DNA of 15,138 nucleotides from Thermoplasmata archaeon (GCA_021823085.1 JAKAPG010000003.1:1-15138), one strand, 5' to 3'. Counted from the stretch's first letter, positions 6,515-14,238 are shown. Notes: generated from the letters alone by a model not told the origin. Numbers and translations are program-made.

Positions 6515-8848
6515 CTAGGTCCCGACTGGGGCGCCGGGTCCGGCGCGCCATCGTGGGTACAGGGAAGCAAGATCGAGCGTCGCCCGGAGGTCCGATCCCC
6601 ACGTAAGGCGCGCCGGATCCTCGGCGACGCTCCCGATCCGGGTCCACGCCCGGCCCTTGAAGATACGCCCCAGCGCCGCGACCGAGTCCCTTCGGACTTC
6701 CACCACCCATCGGGAGCCGCCTTCGGCGACCAGCGCTCGGGCGGCGCTCGAAAGGCCGAGAGTCTGCAGATCCACATCGAATGCAAGACCTCCGCCGAAC
6801 GCCATCTCGGCCAAGGTCACGGCGAGCCCACCGTCCGACACGTCGTGAATCGCGCGGATCGCCCCGGACCGGACGGCCCGCAGGAGGCGCTCCCCATCCT
6901 CGCGAAGGCCCCGCGGGTCCGTCGGTGGAAGGGGCGCGGCGCGGATCCCCGCGGACCGTGCCCACAGCGACCCTCCGAGCTCCGGATGGCTGGGGCCGAG
7001 CAGGAAGAGCGGGTCGGACAACGACTTGAGGTCGCTCGTGACCGCGTGACGGATATCGTCGACGATGCCCGTCGCCATGAGAACGGCAGTAGGTAGGATC
7101 TCCCGGCCGATGCCGCCGTTGTACAGGCTCACGTTCCCGGACGGTACGGCGAGATCGAGTGCGCGAGCTCCCGCCGCGAGGCCCCGGACGACCCGATCGA
7201 GGTCTCCGAGCACTCGAGGGTCCTCCGGGTTTCCGAAATTAAGGCAGTTCGTGAACGCGTCCGGTCGAGCCCCAACGGCATAGAGGTTCCGCGCGGCCTC
7301 CTCGACGGTCGCAACCCCTCCCTCATACGGGTCCTCCCGGCAGAACCACGGTGCGGCGCCCACGGTGATCGCCAGCCCTCGGTAGCTCTCGACCCGGGGG
7401 CGCAGAACCGCCGCGTCACCGTGAGAGGGCGACTCGGGACGGCCGTGCAGGGGTCGGATCGAGGTTCGTCCTTGGACCTCGTGGTCATAGACCCGGATCA
7501 CTCCCTCGCGGGAACGCACCGCGGGGTTGAGGACGATCCGTTCGAACAGCCCCGCAAGGTCCTCGTCCGAAGGGCTCGCGTCGCGGTTGCGTACCATCGC
7601 CCGGCGGCGTACCGGTCGGTGGCGGAGCGGGGGATTCACACGGAAACCGAGCCGGAGCCGTCCGGCCCAGACCTCCCCGTACCGGATCTCTTCGAACGGG
7701 CCCGGTCGGACGTGCCCGATATCCGTCGCGGGAACGTCGCGCGCGGCGAAGATCTCGAGGACCCGAGCGACGTGAGCGGGTCGGACGTCGAGTAGCATGC
7801 GCTCCTGCGACTCGCTGATCCAGATCTCCCACGGGAGCAGTCCCTCTTCGCGACGCGGGACCTTCGCGAGATCGATCGAGAGGCCGAAGCCGCCCGCGAA
7901 CGCGAGCTCTCCGGAGGCCGTAGCGAGACCACCCCCCCCGAGGTCCTTCATGCCGGCGATCAGCCCCCGATCGGCCGCCTCAAGGCAGGCATGGATCAAC
8001 GGCTCCTTCATGATCGGGTTCCCGAGCTGTACCGCACCGCGAGACTCCGACTCGCTGTGCTCGGTCAGCTCGCGCGAGGCGAACGCGACCCCACCGATGC
8101 CGTCGCGACCGGTGGGTCCGCCGACGAGGATCAAGCGGTCGCCCGCGCGGTGGGCGCGGTTCGGGATCAAGCGCCGTCTGGGGAGAAAGCCGACACACCC
8201 TACATTGACGAGGGGATTGACCGTGTACGACGGATCGAAGTAGATGCCGCCGCTCACCGTCGGGACGCCTACGCGGTTGCCGTAGTCCCGGATGCCGGCG
8301 ATCACGCCCGAGAACAGGTACTCCGGCGCACGAACCCCAGTCGGGACCTCCCGGAGGGGAGTGTCGAGCGGGCCGAAGAACAGAGGATCGGCGAGGGCGA
8401 TCGGCTTCCCTCCGACCGCCAGAACGTCCCGGAGTATCCCGCCGACCCCGGTGGCCGCCCCACCGTAGGGTTCGACCGCCGAGGGGTGGTTGTGCGACTC
8501 GATGCGCAGCGCGTAGGCGAACCCTTTTTCGAACCGCATGACCCCCGCGTCGCCCGTCCCGAGGACCCGAGGATGGGAACGAAAGCGGCCGAAGTGCCGG
8601 CGGAGGAACGGACGGCTTGTCTTGTAGCTGCAGTGCTCGCTCCAGCTCTGCGCCAAGGCGGCCAGCTCTACGTCCGTCGGATCCCGCCGGGCCGCACGGA
8701 AATAGCGCTGGATCCGGTCGAGTTCGATCGCATCGAATCCCCAGCCCCGCTGGCGGTTGGTACGACCGAGGCTGGCCCTCGATAGGTCCCGCACCGGGAC
8801 CGTCGAGACTTCGGGGCTCCCGCCGAGCTCCGGGGCCGTCCGGCTCAT
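6515..8848 (-). CDS. purL: phosphoribosylformylglycinamidine synthase subunit PurL
   Basis: The large catalytic subunit of FGAM synthase, fourth step of de novo purine synthesis. It converts FGAR, ATP and ammonia delivered by PurQ to FGAM. It is the 'small' PurL, 777 residues, slightly longer than the usual 720-760. Motifs are 'SWSEHCSYKTSRPF' (68-81, catalytic His72), 'ESHNHPSAVEPYGGAATG' (117-134, nucleotide and metal binding), 'GGGGLATASGELAF' near the middle, 'SESQERMLL', and a second-half 'HDVSDGGLAVTLAEMAFGGG' that repeats the first-half fold. The roughly 40 residues before 'IELDRIQRYF' are an extra, low-complexity N-terminus. Its ATG overlaps the purS stop as ATGA, which fixes the start and implies coupled translation. 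The stop is TAG, 11 nt before dph6. Confidence 0.97.
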   Translation of the reverse strand: MSRTAPELGGSPEVSTVPVRDLSRASLGRTNRQRGWGFDAIELDRIQRYFRAARRDPTDVELAALAQSWSEHCSYKTSRPFLRRHFGRFRSHPRVLGTGDAGVMRFEKGFAYALRIESHNHPSAVEPYGGAATGVGGILRDVLAVGGKPIALADPLFFGPLDTPLREVPTGVRAPEYLFSGVIAGIRDYGNRVGVPTVSGGIYFDPSYTVNPLVNVGCVGFLPRRRLIPNRAHRAGDRLILVGGPTGRDGIGGVAFASRELTEHSESESRGAVQLGNPIMKEPLIHACLEAADRGLIAGMKDLGGGGLATASGELAFAGGFGLSIDLAKVPRREEGLLPWEIWISESQERMLLDVRPAHVARVLEIFAARDVPATDIGHVRPGPFEEIRYGEVWAGRLRLGFRVNPPLRHRPVRRRAMVRNRDASPSDEDLAGLFERIVLNPAVRSREGVIRVYDHEVQGRTSIRPLHGRPESPSHGDAAVLRPRVESYRGLAITVGAAPWFCREDPYEGGVATVEEAARNLYAVGARPDAFTNCLNFGNPEDPRVLGDLDRVVRGLAAGARALDLAVPSGNVSLYNGGIGREILPTAVLMATGIVDDIRHAVTSDLKSLSDPLFLLGPSHPELGGSLWARSAGIRAAPLPPTDPRGLREDGERLLRAVRSGAIRAIHDVSDGGLAVTLAEMAFGGGLAFDVDLQTLGLSSAARALVAEGGSRWVVEVRRDSVAALGRIFKGRAWTRIGSVAEDPARLTWGSDLRATLDLASLYPRWRAGPGAPVGT

Positions 8849-9120
8849 GGATCGTGGCGGGGAACGATGGTGACCGCGTGGATCACCGGGTTCGCGAGCA
8901 ACAGATCCACGGCTTCTTGGGCGCGTGTGCGCGCGTCCTCAGGGCTCAGACCCTCGAAGACGAGATCGTAGATCCGCGCGGTGCGAACCTGGGGGGTCGG
9001 GCGGAGGCCCAGCAACGCGAGGGACTTCTCAATGTTCTCTGCCTCTGCGTCCAGCACTCCGGGCTTCAGGGTGACTCGAACTTCTACCGTGACCGATGGC
9101 CGACTCGGCGGTACCGCCAT
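8845..9120 (-). CDS. purS: phosphoribosylformylglycinamidine synthase subunit PurS
   Basis: The small structural subunit that bridges PurL and the glutaminase PurQ in the archaeal and Gram-positive type of FGAM synthase. The 91 residues fit the family (about 80-90). 'VEVRVTLKPGVLDAEAENIEKSL' begins near residue 12, followed by 'LGL.....VRTARIYDLVFEG' and 'ANPVIHAVTIV' near the end, all typical of PurS. The frame is open to 9429, but that would run through the divergent promoter region. The ATG at 9120 has a TATA-like box about 30 nt upstream and gives a normal length. It is the first gene of the purS-purL-dph6-methyltransferase operon. PurQ, often adjacent in other archaea, is absent here. 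Confidence 0.93.
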   Translation of the reverse strand: MAVPPSRPSVTVEVRVTLKPGVLDAEAENIEKSLALLGLRPTPQVRTARIYDLVFEGLSPEDARTRAQEAVDLLLANPVIHAVTIVPRHDP

Positions 9121-9143
9121 TCTCGGGGTCGCGATGGCGATGC

Positions 9144-9156
9144 CTCTCTTAAGTCC
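9144..9156 (-). promoter_or_regulatory. TATA-like box of the purS operon
   Basis: The minus strand carries GACTTAAGAG, centred about 30 nt before the purS ATG at 9120. The position predicts a transcript starting within a few bases of the ATG, as in leaderless archaeal mRNAs. Support is from spacing and local A+T richness only. Confidence 0.5.
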
Positions 9157-9221
9157 ACGGAGGCGCGAGCTACGGACCGACGTGGACGCGGGCGGGGAGC
9201 GTGCTGCCTTCGCCGGCCGAA

Positions 9222-9234
9222 CAAGCATTATGGG
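9222..9234 (+). promoter_or_regulatory. TATA-like box of the protease gene
   Basis: CAAGCATTATGGG on the + strand is the only A+T-rich patch between the divergent purS and protease genes. It would place transcription near 9256, giving a leader of about 30 nt before the ATG at 9287. Inferred from composition and distance. Confidence 0.35.
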
Positions 9235-9286
9235 GAGTGGGTCCCCTCCAACCGTAGTCCCCGATGGGACGGGACGGTACCTTGGG

Positions 9287-12200
9287 ATGCGGAAGACCCC
9301 GCAGCGCGGAATGGATCGTCTATGGGTCGTGATCGCGGTCGGTCTCATCGGAGCCCTCCTCCTGGTCAGCGCCGCTCCGCTCACCGCCGGGGCGACAACC
9401 CCAGCGACCGGCTCCTCGCCCCACGACACGCCCCTCCCGCCCGCATCCTTGCGGTCCGCGCCGCGATCGGCGATCCCTCAGCTCGCCGGAGGGCCGGGCA
9501 ATCCCGGGCCCGGTGCTCCCTACTCGGGCCCCATCGGCGTCTTCGTCGCCTTCGCGTTTTCCAATCAGTCTCGCCTCAACGCGTTGCTCCAGTCGATCGC
9601 AAACGTATCGGTCGGGTCGAAGCGCCCCTATGTTTCCGCGGCCGGGTTCGACGCTCAGTTCGGGGCGAACCCGAGCGCGTACCGGGCCGCGGCCACGTAC
9701 TTCGGATCCTTCCCCGGCGTCAACGTAACGACCTACGCCGACCGTTCCGGCATCTTCCTGAGCGGCGCCGCCACGACGATCGGCGCCGCGTTCGGCGTCC
9801 CCATCCGCCAGTACGCATCCCCGGTCCGCGGCGAGTACTACGCCGCGGCGGGCACACCGACCCTACCGCAGCCGATCGCTTCGTCGGTGATCCAGGTGAT
9901 CGGCCTCTCGGACTACGTGACCTATCACAGCGATGTCGCCTCGGTGAAGAACCTCGGCCCGGTGACGTCTTCGGCCCGGGTGCAGGGGTACCCGACACCG
10001 AACGAGATGGGCGGCGTCCAGTACCTCTACGGGTCGGACATGCAGGTTGCCTACGACGAACAGGCGCTCCTCAACATCACCGACCCGAGCGGCGAGGTGG
10101 TCGCCACGATCCTGTGGGCCGGTTGCAGCACGAACACCACCACTTGCCCCGCGCAGAACCTCACGGCACCGTTCGACCCCAGCGACATCTATTCCTACTT
10201 CAACCAGACCATTCCCGCCGGTCAGCCCCACCCGACGGTGTATGGGGTTCCGTTCGACGGAGCTCCTCCTCCCGGACCTTCGGCGGCCTCCGATCAGTCC
10301 GGAGCCGTCGTGGAGAACACCCTTGACCTCGAGATGGTGGGAAGCACGGCCCCGGGTGCCCAGATCTACAATGTGTACGGTGTTAGCCCCGGGAGCTCCG
10401 AGACGGACGCTGCGATGGCCTACATCCTGAACCCTCCCCCGGGCTCACCGCTCGCGAGCGTTCAGGTGATCTCGAACTCCTGGGGAGGGCCGGACCACGT
10501 GGACTTCGCTTGGAACCAGGCGATGGAAGAGGCCGCGGCCCGCGGGATCACCGTCCTCGCATCGACCGGGGATTCGGGGGACAACTCCGAGTCATCGAGC
10601 TATGTCGGGACCACGGTGGAATTCCCTTCGACCGTGGCGTACGATGCGTACGGCGTCGTCGCGGTCGGAGGCACGACGCTCGCGCTGAACCTCCGGCACG
10701 GGGCCAGTTACCTCCACATCTTCAACCAGACCGCGTGGTACAATGTCAATGCGGCGGGCGGCACCGATGTGCTGGGCAGCACCGGCGGGACGAGCTCGTA
10801 CTACGGCGAGCCATCGTGGCAGGCCAACTCGGAAGCCAACTCCTACATCGATACCTACGCGAGCCAGCATGAAGCGACGAGCGGCCAGCGCGGCGTACCG
10901 GACCTGGCCGCGGTCGCCAACAACACCTACATCTTCTACCCGGGGCCCAACGGCGCCATCACGCAAGGTGCGGTCGCCGGGACGTCGGTCGCGGCTCCCA
11001 TCACCGCCGGTTTGTTCGCGGAGATCGACGCGGTTCTTATGAAGTTCGGTCAATCCCCGCTGGGGTTCGCGGATCCCGCCGTGTACCAATGGGCCAACGC
11101 CTACGGCCTAGCTCCCCCCAAGGGTAGCGGCACGCAAGCGGTCGGCACGGTCTCGGTCGGCTCGTGGACCTCGGAACTCCCGAGTTCGCCCGTCTCGTTC
11201 GTCACGAGCGGAAGCAACCTCGTCTACCGCGCGCAGGCCGGCTATAGCCTCGTCACGGGATGGGGCTCCCTCGACGCCTACAACTTCACGACGTACGTCC
11301 TCGCGTACAACTACTCCGGATCCGGGTTTGCGCTCGACGGCGTGGCCGCGCATCTCAACCTGACCGACCTTACCGTCCACAGCGTCGGTGGCAGCTACAG
11401 CGCATCGGTCCAACTGAACGCCGTCATCGCGAACAGCCTCGGCGCGCCCCTCTACTGGGTCCAGAACGTGATCTACTTGAACGCCACATCGTTCGGTTCG
11501 TGGGCGGCGAATTACACCGGCTGGGTCTCGTACCCCTACTTCGGCCTTTACCCGGGCCAGACGGTCTACACGTACAATTTCCCGCTCAAGGGAACGACGA
11601 TCTCTACGCCGGTGTCCTGGACGATCGCGCTCTCGCTCTCGGGGAGCGGGAGCGGCCGAACGTTGAACTTCGAGGTGAACAATAACCTCCTCCAGCTCCC
11701 GGTGCCCGGCGCGGCGTTCATCATCTCGGGGTACAACTACGAGTACTTCTGGCAGGGGCAACAGTACACGAACGGACCCTTCGCGCTCAGCGGCGGAGGC
11801 AGCTCCGGAGGGCTCGATCCTCAGTTCGCCCTCGTCGGCGGCCCATCGCGCGGCACGGGGATTTTCGGTGGGCCTACGACGGGGATGCTGACACTCTCGG
11901 TCCAAGACACCGGCTCTTTGTCGTTCCGACCCGCCATCGGGGCGGTCGCCATCGTCGGAGAAGTGAGCCAGACCGGCGAGACCGCGCAGAACCTCACCTG
12001 GTCCGGGAGCGGCCCGAACTGGAACGTTTCGTATGCGAACGGGAGCATCGCCCAGGGGGTCGCCCTCTACTCGGTCCTCGACGCGGGGAACCCGGGCCTC
12101 GTGGGCCCAGCGCACTACGCCGTGAACTTCACCGAATCCGGGCTCCCCGCGAACGCCTCCTGGAGCGTGGCCCTCGCGGCCGCGTCCGCGCCGGCCCCGA

Positions 12201-13075
12201 TCACGTGCGTCGTCGGGGCTACGTCGGCGGGTTGCCACGGAACGACCATCTCGATCGCCGTCACGAACGGAACGTTCTACTTCGACGCGTGGACCTTCTC
12301 CAATTACCTTCCGCACGTCGGCTCGGGCACCGTGAGCGTTCGGGGAGCCGCGCAGACGATCACCATCGACTTTGCGCCCCCTGCGTCGGGCTCGTACGTC
12401 ATCTCGTTCGAAGAGGTGGGGCTGCCTCGCGGCACGTCCTGGACGATCATGACGACCGGCTCCGCCGGCTCCGAGACCGGTGCTTCCCAGGGCCCGGTCG
12501 TCCAGTTCGGACTCGCGACCGGATCGTACCGGTACAGCGTGAACTCGACCGCAGGGTACTCCGCGTCCCCGTCCTCCGGGCGGTTCACGGTCGCAAACAC
12601 CACCGAGGTGCTAACGATCTCGTTCTTCGCGGCCGGCGCTTCCGGAACTTCGTTCTTTGACCTAAGCACGTTCTGCGCCTTCGGAGTATGCGGCCCGACC
12701 CTCATCTACATCCTCTTCGCCATCGCGATCCTCGCGGGCACCATCGCGATCGTCGGCGCGAACATCAGTCGCCGGGCCGAGCGGCGCGAGCGCGCGGCTC
12801 GTGAGGCGCACGGGGCGGTGCGAGGCTGGGCCGGCACCGCGTGGGCCAACGCGGAGGCTCCTACGCCCTGGTCGCCGCCGGGGATACCGCCCACGGCCGC
12901 CGCGCCTCCATCCGGGGATCCCTCCACCAGCGGCTCCGCGCAACCGGGCCAACCCTCCCACGACCCCGAAGGAACGTTGAGGTGTCGGACGTGCGGGACC
13001 CCGATTCCGGAGAGCGCACGGTACTGCCCGTCATGCGGGGCTGCCGCACCGCCCAGCCTACCACCGAGCCGCTGA
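9287..13075 (+). CDS. membrane-anchored S53 sedolisin fused to thermopsin-like region, with cytosolic zinc ribbon
   Basis: A 1262-residue surface protein. Residues 1-35 form a signal peptide (basic start, then VVIAVGLIGALLLVSAAPL). Residues about 80-215 look like a pro-kumamolisin activation domain. The S53 serine-carboxyl protease domain spans about 235-675: catalytic Glu343 and Asp347 in VVENTLDLE, oxyanion Asp429 in STGDSG, and nucleophile Ser567 in AGTSVAAP. Residues about 680-895 resemble thermopsin (family A5): SASVQLNAVI, YWVQNVIYLN, GAAFIISGYNYEY and DPQFALVGGPSRG. Two beta repeats follow at about 943-1030 and 1037-1113, with FTESGLP and FEEVGLP motifs. A single membrane segment (about 1137-1158) is followed by SRRAERRER, so the tail is inside. 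The tail is Pro/Ala-rich and ends in a zinc ribbon (Cys1233, 1236, 1247, 1250). Many N-x-S/T sites suggest glycosylation outside. I infer an anchored protease, probably of an acidic habitat. The start could also be ATG 9311, which shortens the signal peptide. The frame is open back to 8981, but that part lies antisense to purS. Confidence 0.85.
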   Translation: MRKTPQRGMDRLWVVIAVGLIGALLLVSAAPLTAGATTPATGSSPHDTPLPPASLRSAPRSAIPQLAGGPGNPGPGAPYSGPIGVFVAFAFSNQSRLNALLQSIANVSVGSKRPYVSAAGFDAQFGANPSAYRAAATYFGSFPGVNVTTYADRSGIFLSGAATTIGAAFGVPIRQYASPVRGEYYAAAGTPTLPQPIASSVIQVIGLSDYVTYHSDVASVKNLGPVTSSARVQGYPTPNEMGGVQYLYGSDMQVAYDEQALLNITDPSGEVVATILWAGCSTNTTTCPAQNLTAPFDPSDIYSYFNQTIPAGQPHPTVYGVPFDGAPPPGPSAASDQSGAVVENTLDLEMVGSTAPGAQIYNVYGVSPGSSETDAAMAYILNPPPGSPLASVQVISNSWGGPDHVDFAWNQAMEEAAARGITVLASTGDSGDNSESSSYVGTTVEFPSTVAYDAYGVVAVGGTTLALNLRHGASYLHIFNQTAWYNVNAAGGTDVLGSTGGTSSYYGEPSWQANSEANSYIDTYASQHEATSGQRGVPDLAAVANNTYIFYPGPNGAITQGAVAGTSVAAPITAGLFAEIDAVLMKFGQSPLGFADPAVYQWANAYGLAPPKGSGTQAVGTVSVGSWTSELPSSPVSFVTSGSNLVYRAQAGYSLVTGWGSLDAYNFTTYVLAYNYSGSGFALDGVAAHLNLTDLTVHSVGGSYSASVQLNAVIANSLGAPLYWVQNVIYLNATSFGSWAANYTGWVSYPYFGLYPGQTVYTYNFPLKGTTISTPVSWTIALSLSGSGSGRTLNFEVNNNLLQLPVPGAAFIISGYNYEYFWQGQQYTNGPFALSGGGSSGGLDPQFALVGGPSRGTGIFGGPTTGMLTLSVQDTGSLSFRPAIGAVAIVGEVSQTGETAQNLTWSGSGPNWNVSYANGSIAQGVALYSVLDAGNPGLVGPAHYAVNFTESGLPANASWSVALAAASAPAPITCVVGATSAGCHGTTISIAVTNGTFYFDAWTFSNYLPHVGSGTVSVRGAAQTITIDFAPPASGSYVISFEEVGLPRGTSWTIMTTGSAGSETGASQGPVVQFGLATGSYRYSVNSTAGYSASPSSGRFTVANTTEVLTISFFAAGASGTSFFDLSTFCAFGVCGPTLIYILFAIAILAGTIAIVGANISRRAERRERAAREAHGAVRGWAGTAWANAEAPTPWSPPGIPPTAAAPPSGDPSTSGSAQPGQPSHDPEGTLRCRTCGTPIPESARYCPSCGAAAPPSLPPSR

Positions 13076-13151
13076 GGGTACCCGGGCCGAACCAGGGGCC
13101 CCCTTCCCCGGGAATCCGAGCCCGGTCAGCGTGAAGAGGTCGCCACGCCGC

Positions 13152-13165
13152 ATAGCATATATAGG
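13152..13165 (+). promoter_or_regulatory. TATA box upstream of the 57-residue gene
   Basis: ATAGCATATATAGG is the clearest TATA box in the window. Its centre near 13160 predicts transcription from about 13187, roughly 19 nt before the ATG at 13206. It may drive the small gene, the RAM-domain gene and UPF0147 as one unit. A T5 run at 13171-13175 lies just after it. Confidence 0.65.
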
Positions 13166-13205
13166 GGTCCTTTTTCGACTCGCCGGCTCGGGGGTCCGGC
13201 CGCTG

Positions 13206-13379
13206 ATGGAGGAGCTCATTTGCAACGTAGAATTCCTCCGGGGTGGCTCGGAGATCGTCGCTCGCGTGTCGAGCGAAGCGGGTGGCGTCCGGGAATACCA
13301 CGCCCCGTCGGGCGGCGCCGTCATCGACCAAGTGATCAACGACCTCCAAGAGGAGTTCGAGTCGAGCCCCGAGACGTAG
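13206..13379 (+). CDS. 57-residue protein of unknown function
   Basis: I do not recognise a family. The product is small and acidic, starting MEELICNVEF, with a predicted beta-rich first half (ICNVEFLRGGSEIVARVSS) and a C-terminal amphipathic helix (AVIDQVINDLQEEFESS). It has one cysteine and neither a signal peptide nor a membrane segment, so it should be cytosolic. An in-frame ATG at 13131 is rejected because it lies upstream of the TATA box at 13152-13165. ATG 13206 is the first start after the predicted transcription start. It is followed after 71 nt by the RAM-domain gene, and the two may be co-transcribed. The G/C third-base bias and compact, charged composition favour a real gene. Confidence 0.6.
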   Translation: MEELICNVEFLRGGSEIVARVSSEAGGVREYHAPSGGAVIDQVINDLQEEFESSPET

Positions 13380-13450
13380 GTCACGGGATCGAGGCTGGCA
13401 TTCGCGGGAAGAGGAGCGGAGCGTCGCGTCCGATAGTACGGAGGAGCACG

Positions 13451-13789
13451 ATGGATAACCCCACGTCGAAGGGACCCGTCAGCCGAACCGTCGAGAGCGC
13501 GTTTACGAAGGTGTGGGGTGACGAGCACGTGGTGGCCCTAGTCGCCCTGAAGGTCGAGACGAGCGAAGCCGACAACGTCGCGAGCGAGGTCGCGAAGTTT
13601 ACGGAGGTCGACGATGTCTTCCTCGTGACCGGCGACACCGACATCTTCCTCAAGGTCCGGTTCCCCCGGTACGACGAGCTGAAGGACTTCGTGCTGCACC
13701 GCCTCCCGGCGGTCCGCGGAATCCGAGAGACCCGGACGCTCCTCGTCGTCACCGCCTACAAGGAGAGCGGGGAGGTCAGCCGCACTTGA
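13451..13789 (+). CDS. stand-alone Lrp/AsnC ligand-binding (RAM) domain protein
   Basis: A 112-residue protein made almost only of the RAM domain, the effector-binding and oligomerisation part of Lrp/AsnC regulators. The alpha-beta sandwich runs from about residue 27 to 105: 'HVVALVALKVET', 'VDDVFLVTGDTDIFLKV' and 'LPAVRGIRETRTLLVVTAY' match the beta-strand pattern and the 'G..D' turn of the family. There is no DNA-binding helix-turn-helix, so it does not bind DNA alone. Such SmoD-like proteins are thought to sense amino acids or to assemble with full-length Lrp proteins. That role is an inference. The ATG at 13451 has a good GGAG site 6 nt upstream (ACGGAGGAGCACGATG). The stop overlaps the next gene's start. 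Confidence 0.85.
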   Translation: MDNPTSKGPVSRTVESAFTKVWGDEHVVALVALKVETSEADNVASEVAKFTEVDDVFLVTGDTDIFLKVRFPRYDELKDFVLHRLPAVRGIRETRTLLVVTAYKESGEVSRT

Positions 13790-14088
13790 GCGGTCCGGCG
13801 AGCCCCCCTCCGGCGATGTCGGGCGTCTCCGCGGAGGGTCGGAGCGAGGAACTGACCCGCATCGGATCCTCCCTGTCCCAGCTCGCCGAAGATCTCTCGG
13901 TCCCGCGCAACATCCGGCGGGGAGCCCAGACCGCGCGCGAACAGCTCGACAAGCCGCGGGCCGCGCTCGACGTGCGGATCGCGTCGGCGGTGAACCTCCT
14001 CGACGACCTCGCGAACGATCCTAACCTGCCCATGCACGGCCGGACCGCCATCTGGTCGATCATGTCCCGGCTGGAGAGCCTCAAGTGA
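13786..14088 (+). CDS. UPF0147 family protein
   Basis: A small, all-helical archaeal protein of unknown function. The family core is clear: 'LSQLAEDLSVPRNIRRGAQTA' from about residue 29, 'ALDVRIASAVNLLDDLANDPNLP' and 'HGRTAIWSIMSRLESL' at the C-terminus. With the TTG start at 13786 it has 100 residues. The family is usually 80-95, and the first 20 residues here are an unconserved Ser/Pro/Ala stretch. TTG is preferred because GGAGGT lies 9 nt upstream and the codon overlaps the stop of the RAM-domain gene. ATG 13816 (90 residues) is the alternative. It is probably in one operon with the RAM-domain gene. Confidence 0.85.
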   Translation: MSGPASPPPAMSGVSAEGRSEELTRIGSSLSQLAEDLSVPRNIRRGAQTAREQLDKPRAALDVRIASAVNLLDDLANDPNLPMHGRTAIWSIMSRLESLK

Positions 14089-14100
14089 GCGCCGGCGGGA

Positions 14101-14114
14101 ATACTATGAAATAC
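14101..14114 (+). promoter_or_regulatory. TATA-like element upstream of tRNA-Lys
   Basis: ATACTATGAAATAC begins 12 nt after the UPF0147 stop and is strongly A+T-rich against its surroundings. It predicts transcription from about 14134, some 14 nt before the tRNA 5' end. The transcript could continue through rpoH and rpoB. Composition and spacing only. Confidence 0.5.
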
Positions 14115-14124
14115 GCCGACCCAG

Positions 14125-14145
14125 TCCCGCCCATCGAGGGCGGGA
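14125..14145 (+). repeat. perfect 8-bp hairpin just before tRNA-Lys
   Basis: TCCCGCCC and GGGCGGGA are perfect inverted repeats around an ATCGA loop. The hairpin ends two bases before the tRNA acceptor stem. If transcription starts from the TATA element at 14101-14114 near 14134, the first arm would be partly outside the RNA, so the element could also be a DNA palindrome. Its role is unknown: a leader stem, a pause or terminator for the UPF0147 transcript, or a protein site. Confidence 0.5.
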
Positions 14146-14168
14146 TCGGGCCCGTAGCTCAGCCCGGT

Positions 14169-14199
14169 AGGCCGCGGGCGAGGTCCTTCGGCCCGGGAA
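14169..14199 (+). other. tRNA-Lys intron 1 (D loop, 31 nt)
   Basis: The junction forms a bulge-helix-bulge-like fold. The 4-bp central helix is CCCG (14163-14166) with CGGG (14194-14197). The 3-nt bulges are GTA (14167-14169) and AAA (14198-14200). The inner stem GGCCG (14170-14174) pairs with CGGCC (14189-14193). Cutting after the second base of each bulge restores the standard D arm, ..CCCGGT joined to AGAGC... The helix on the outer exon side is offset by AG (14161-14162), so this is a relaxed motif. Confidence 0.85.
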
Positions 14200-14238
14200 A
14201 GAGCAGCTGGCTTTTAACCAGTCGGCCGGGGGTTCGAA

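Noticed and set aside
8981..9286. Longer N-terminus of the protease from ATG 8981 or 9230
   Set aside because: That part is antisense to purS and crosses the divergent promoters. The signal peptide begins at 9287 or 9311.
13131..13205. In-frame ATG at 13131 for the 57-residue gene
   Set aside because: It lies upstream of the TATA box at 13152-13165 and the extra residues look non-coding.
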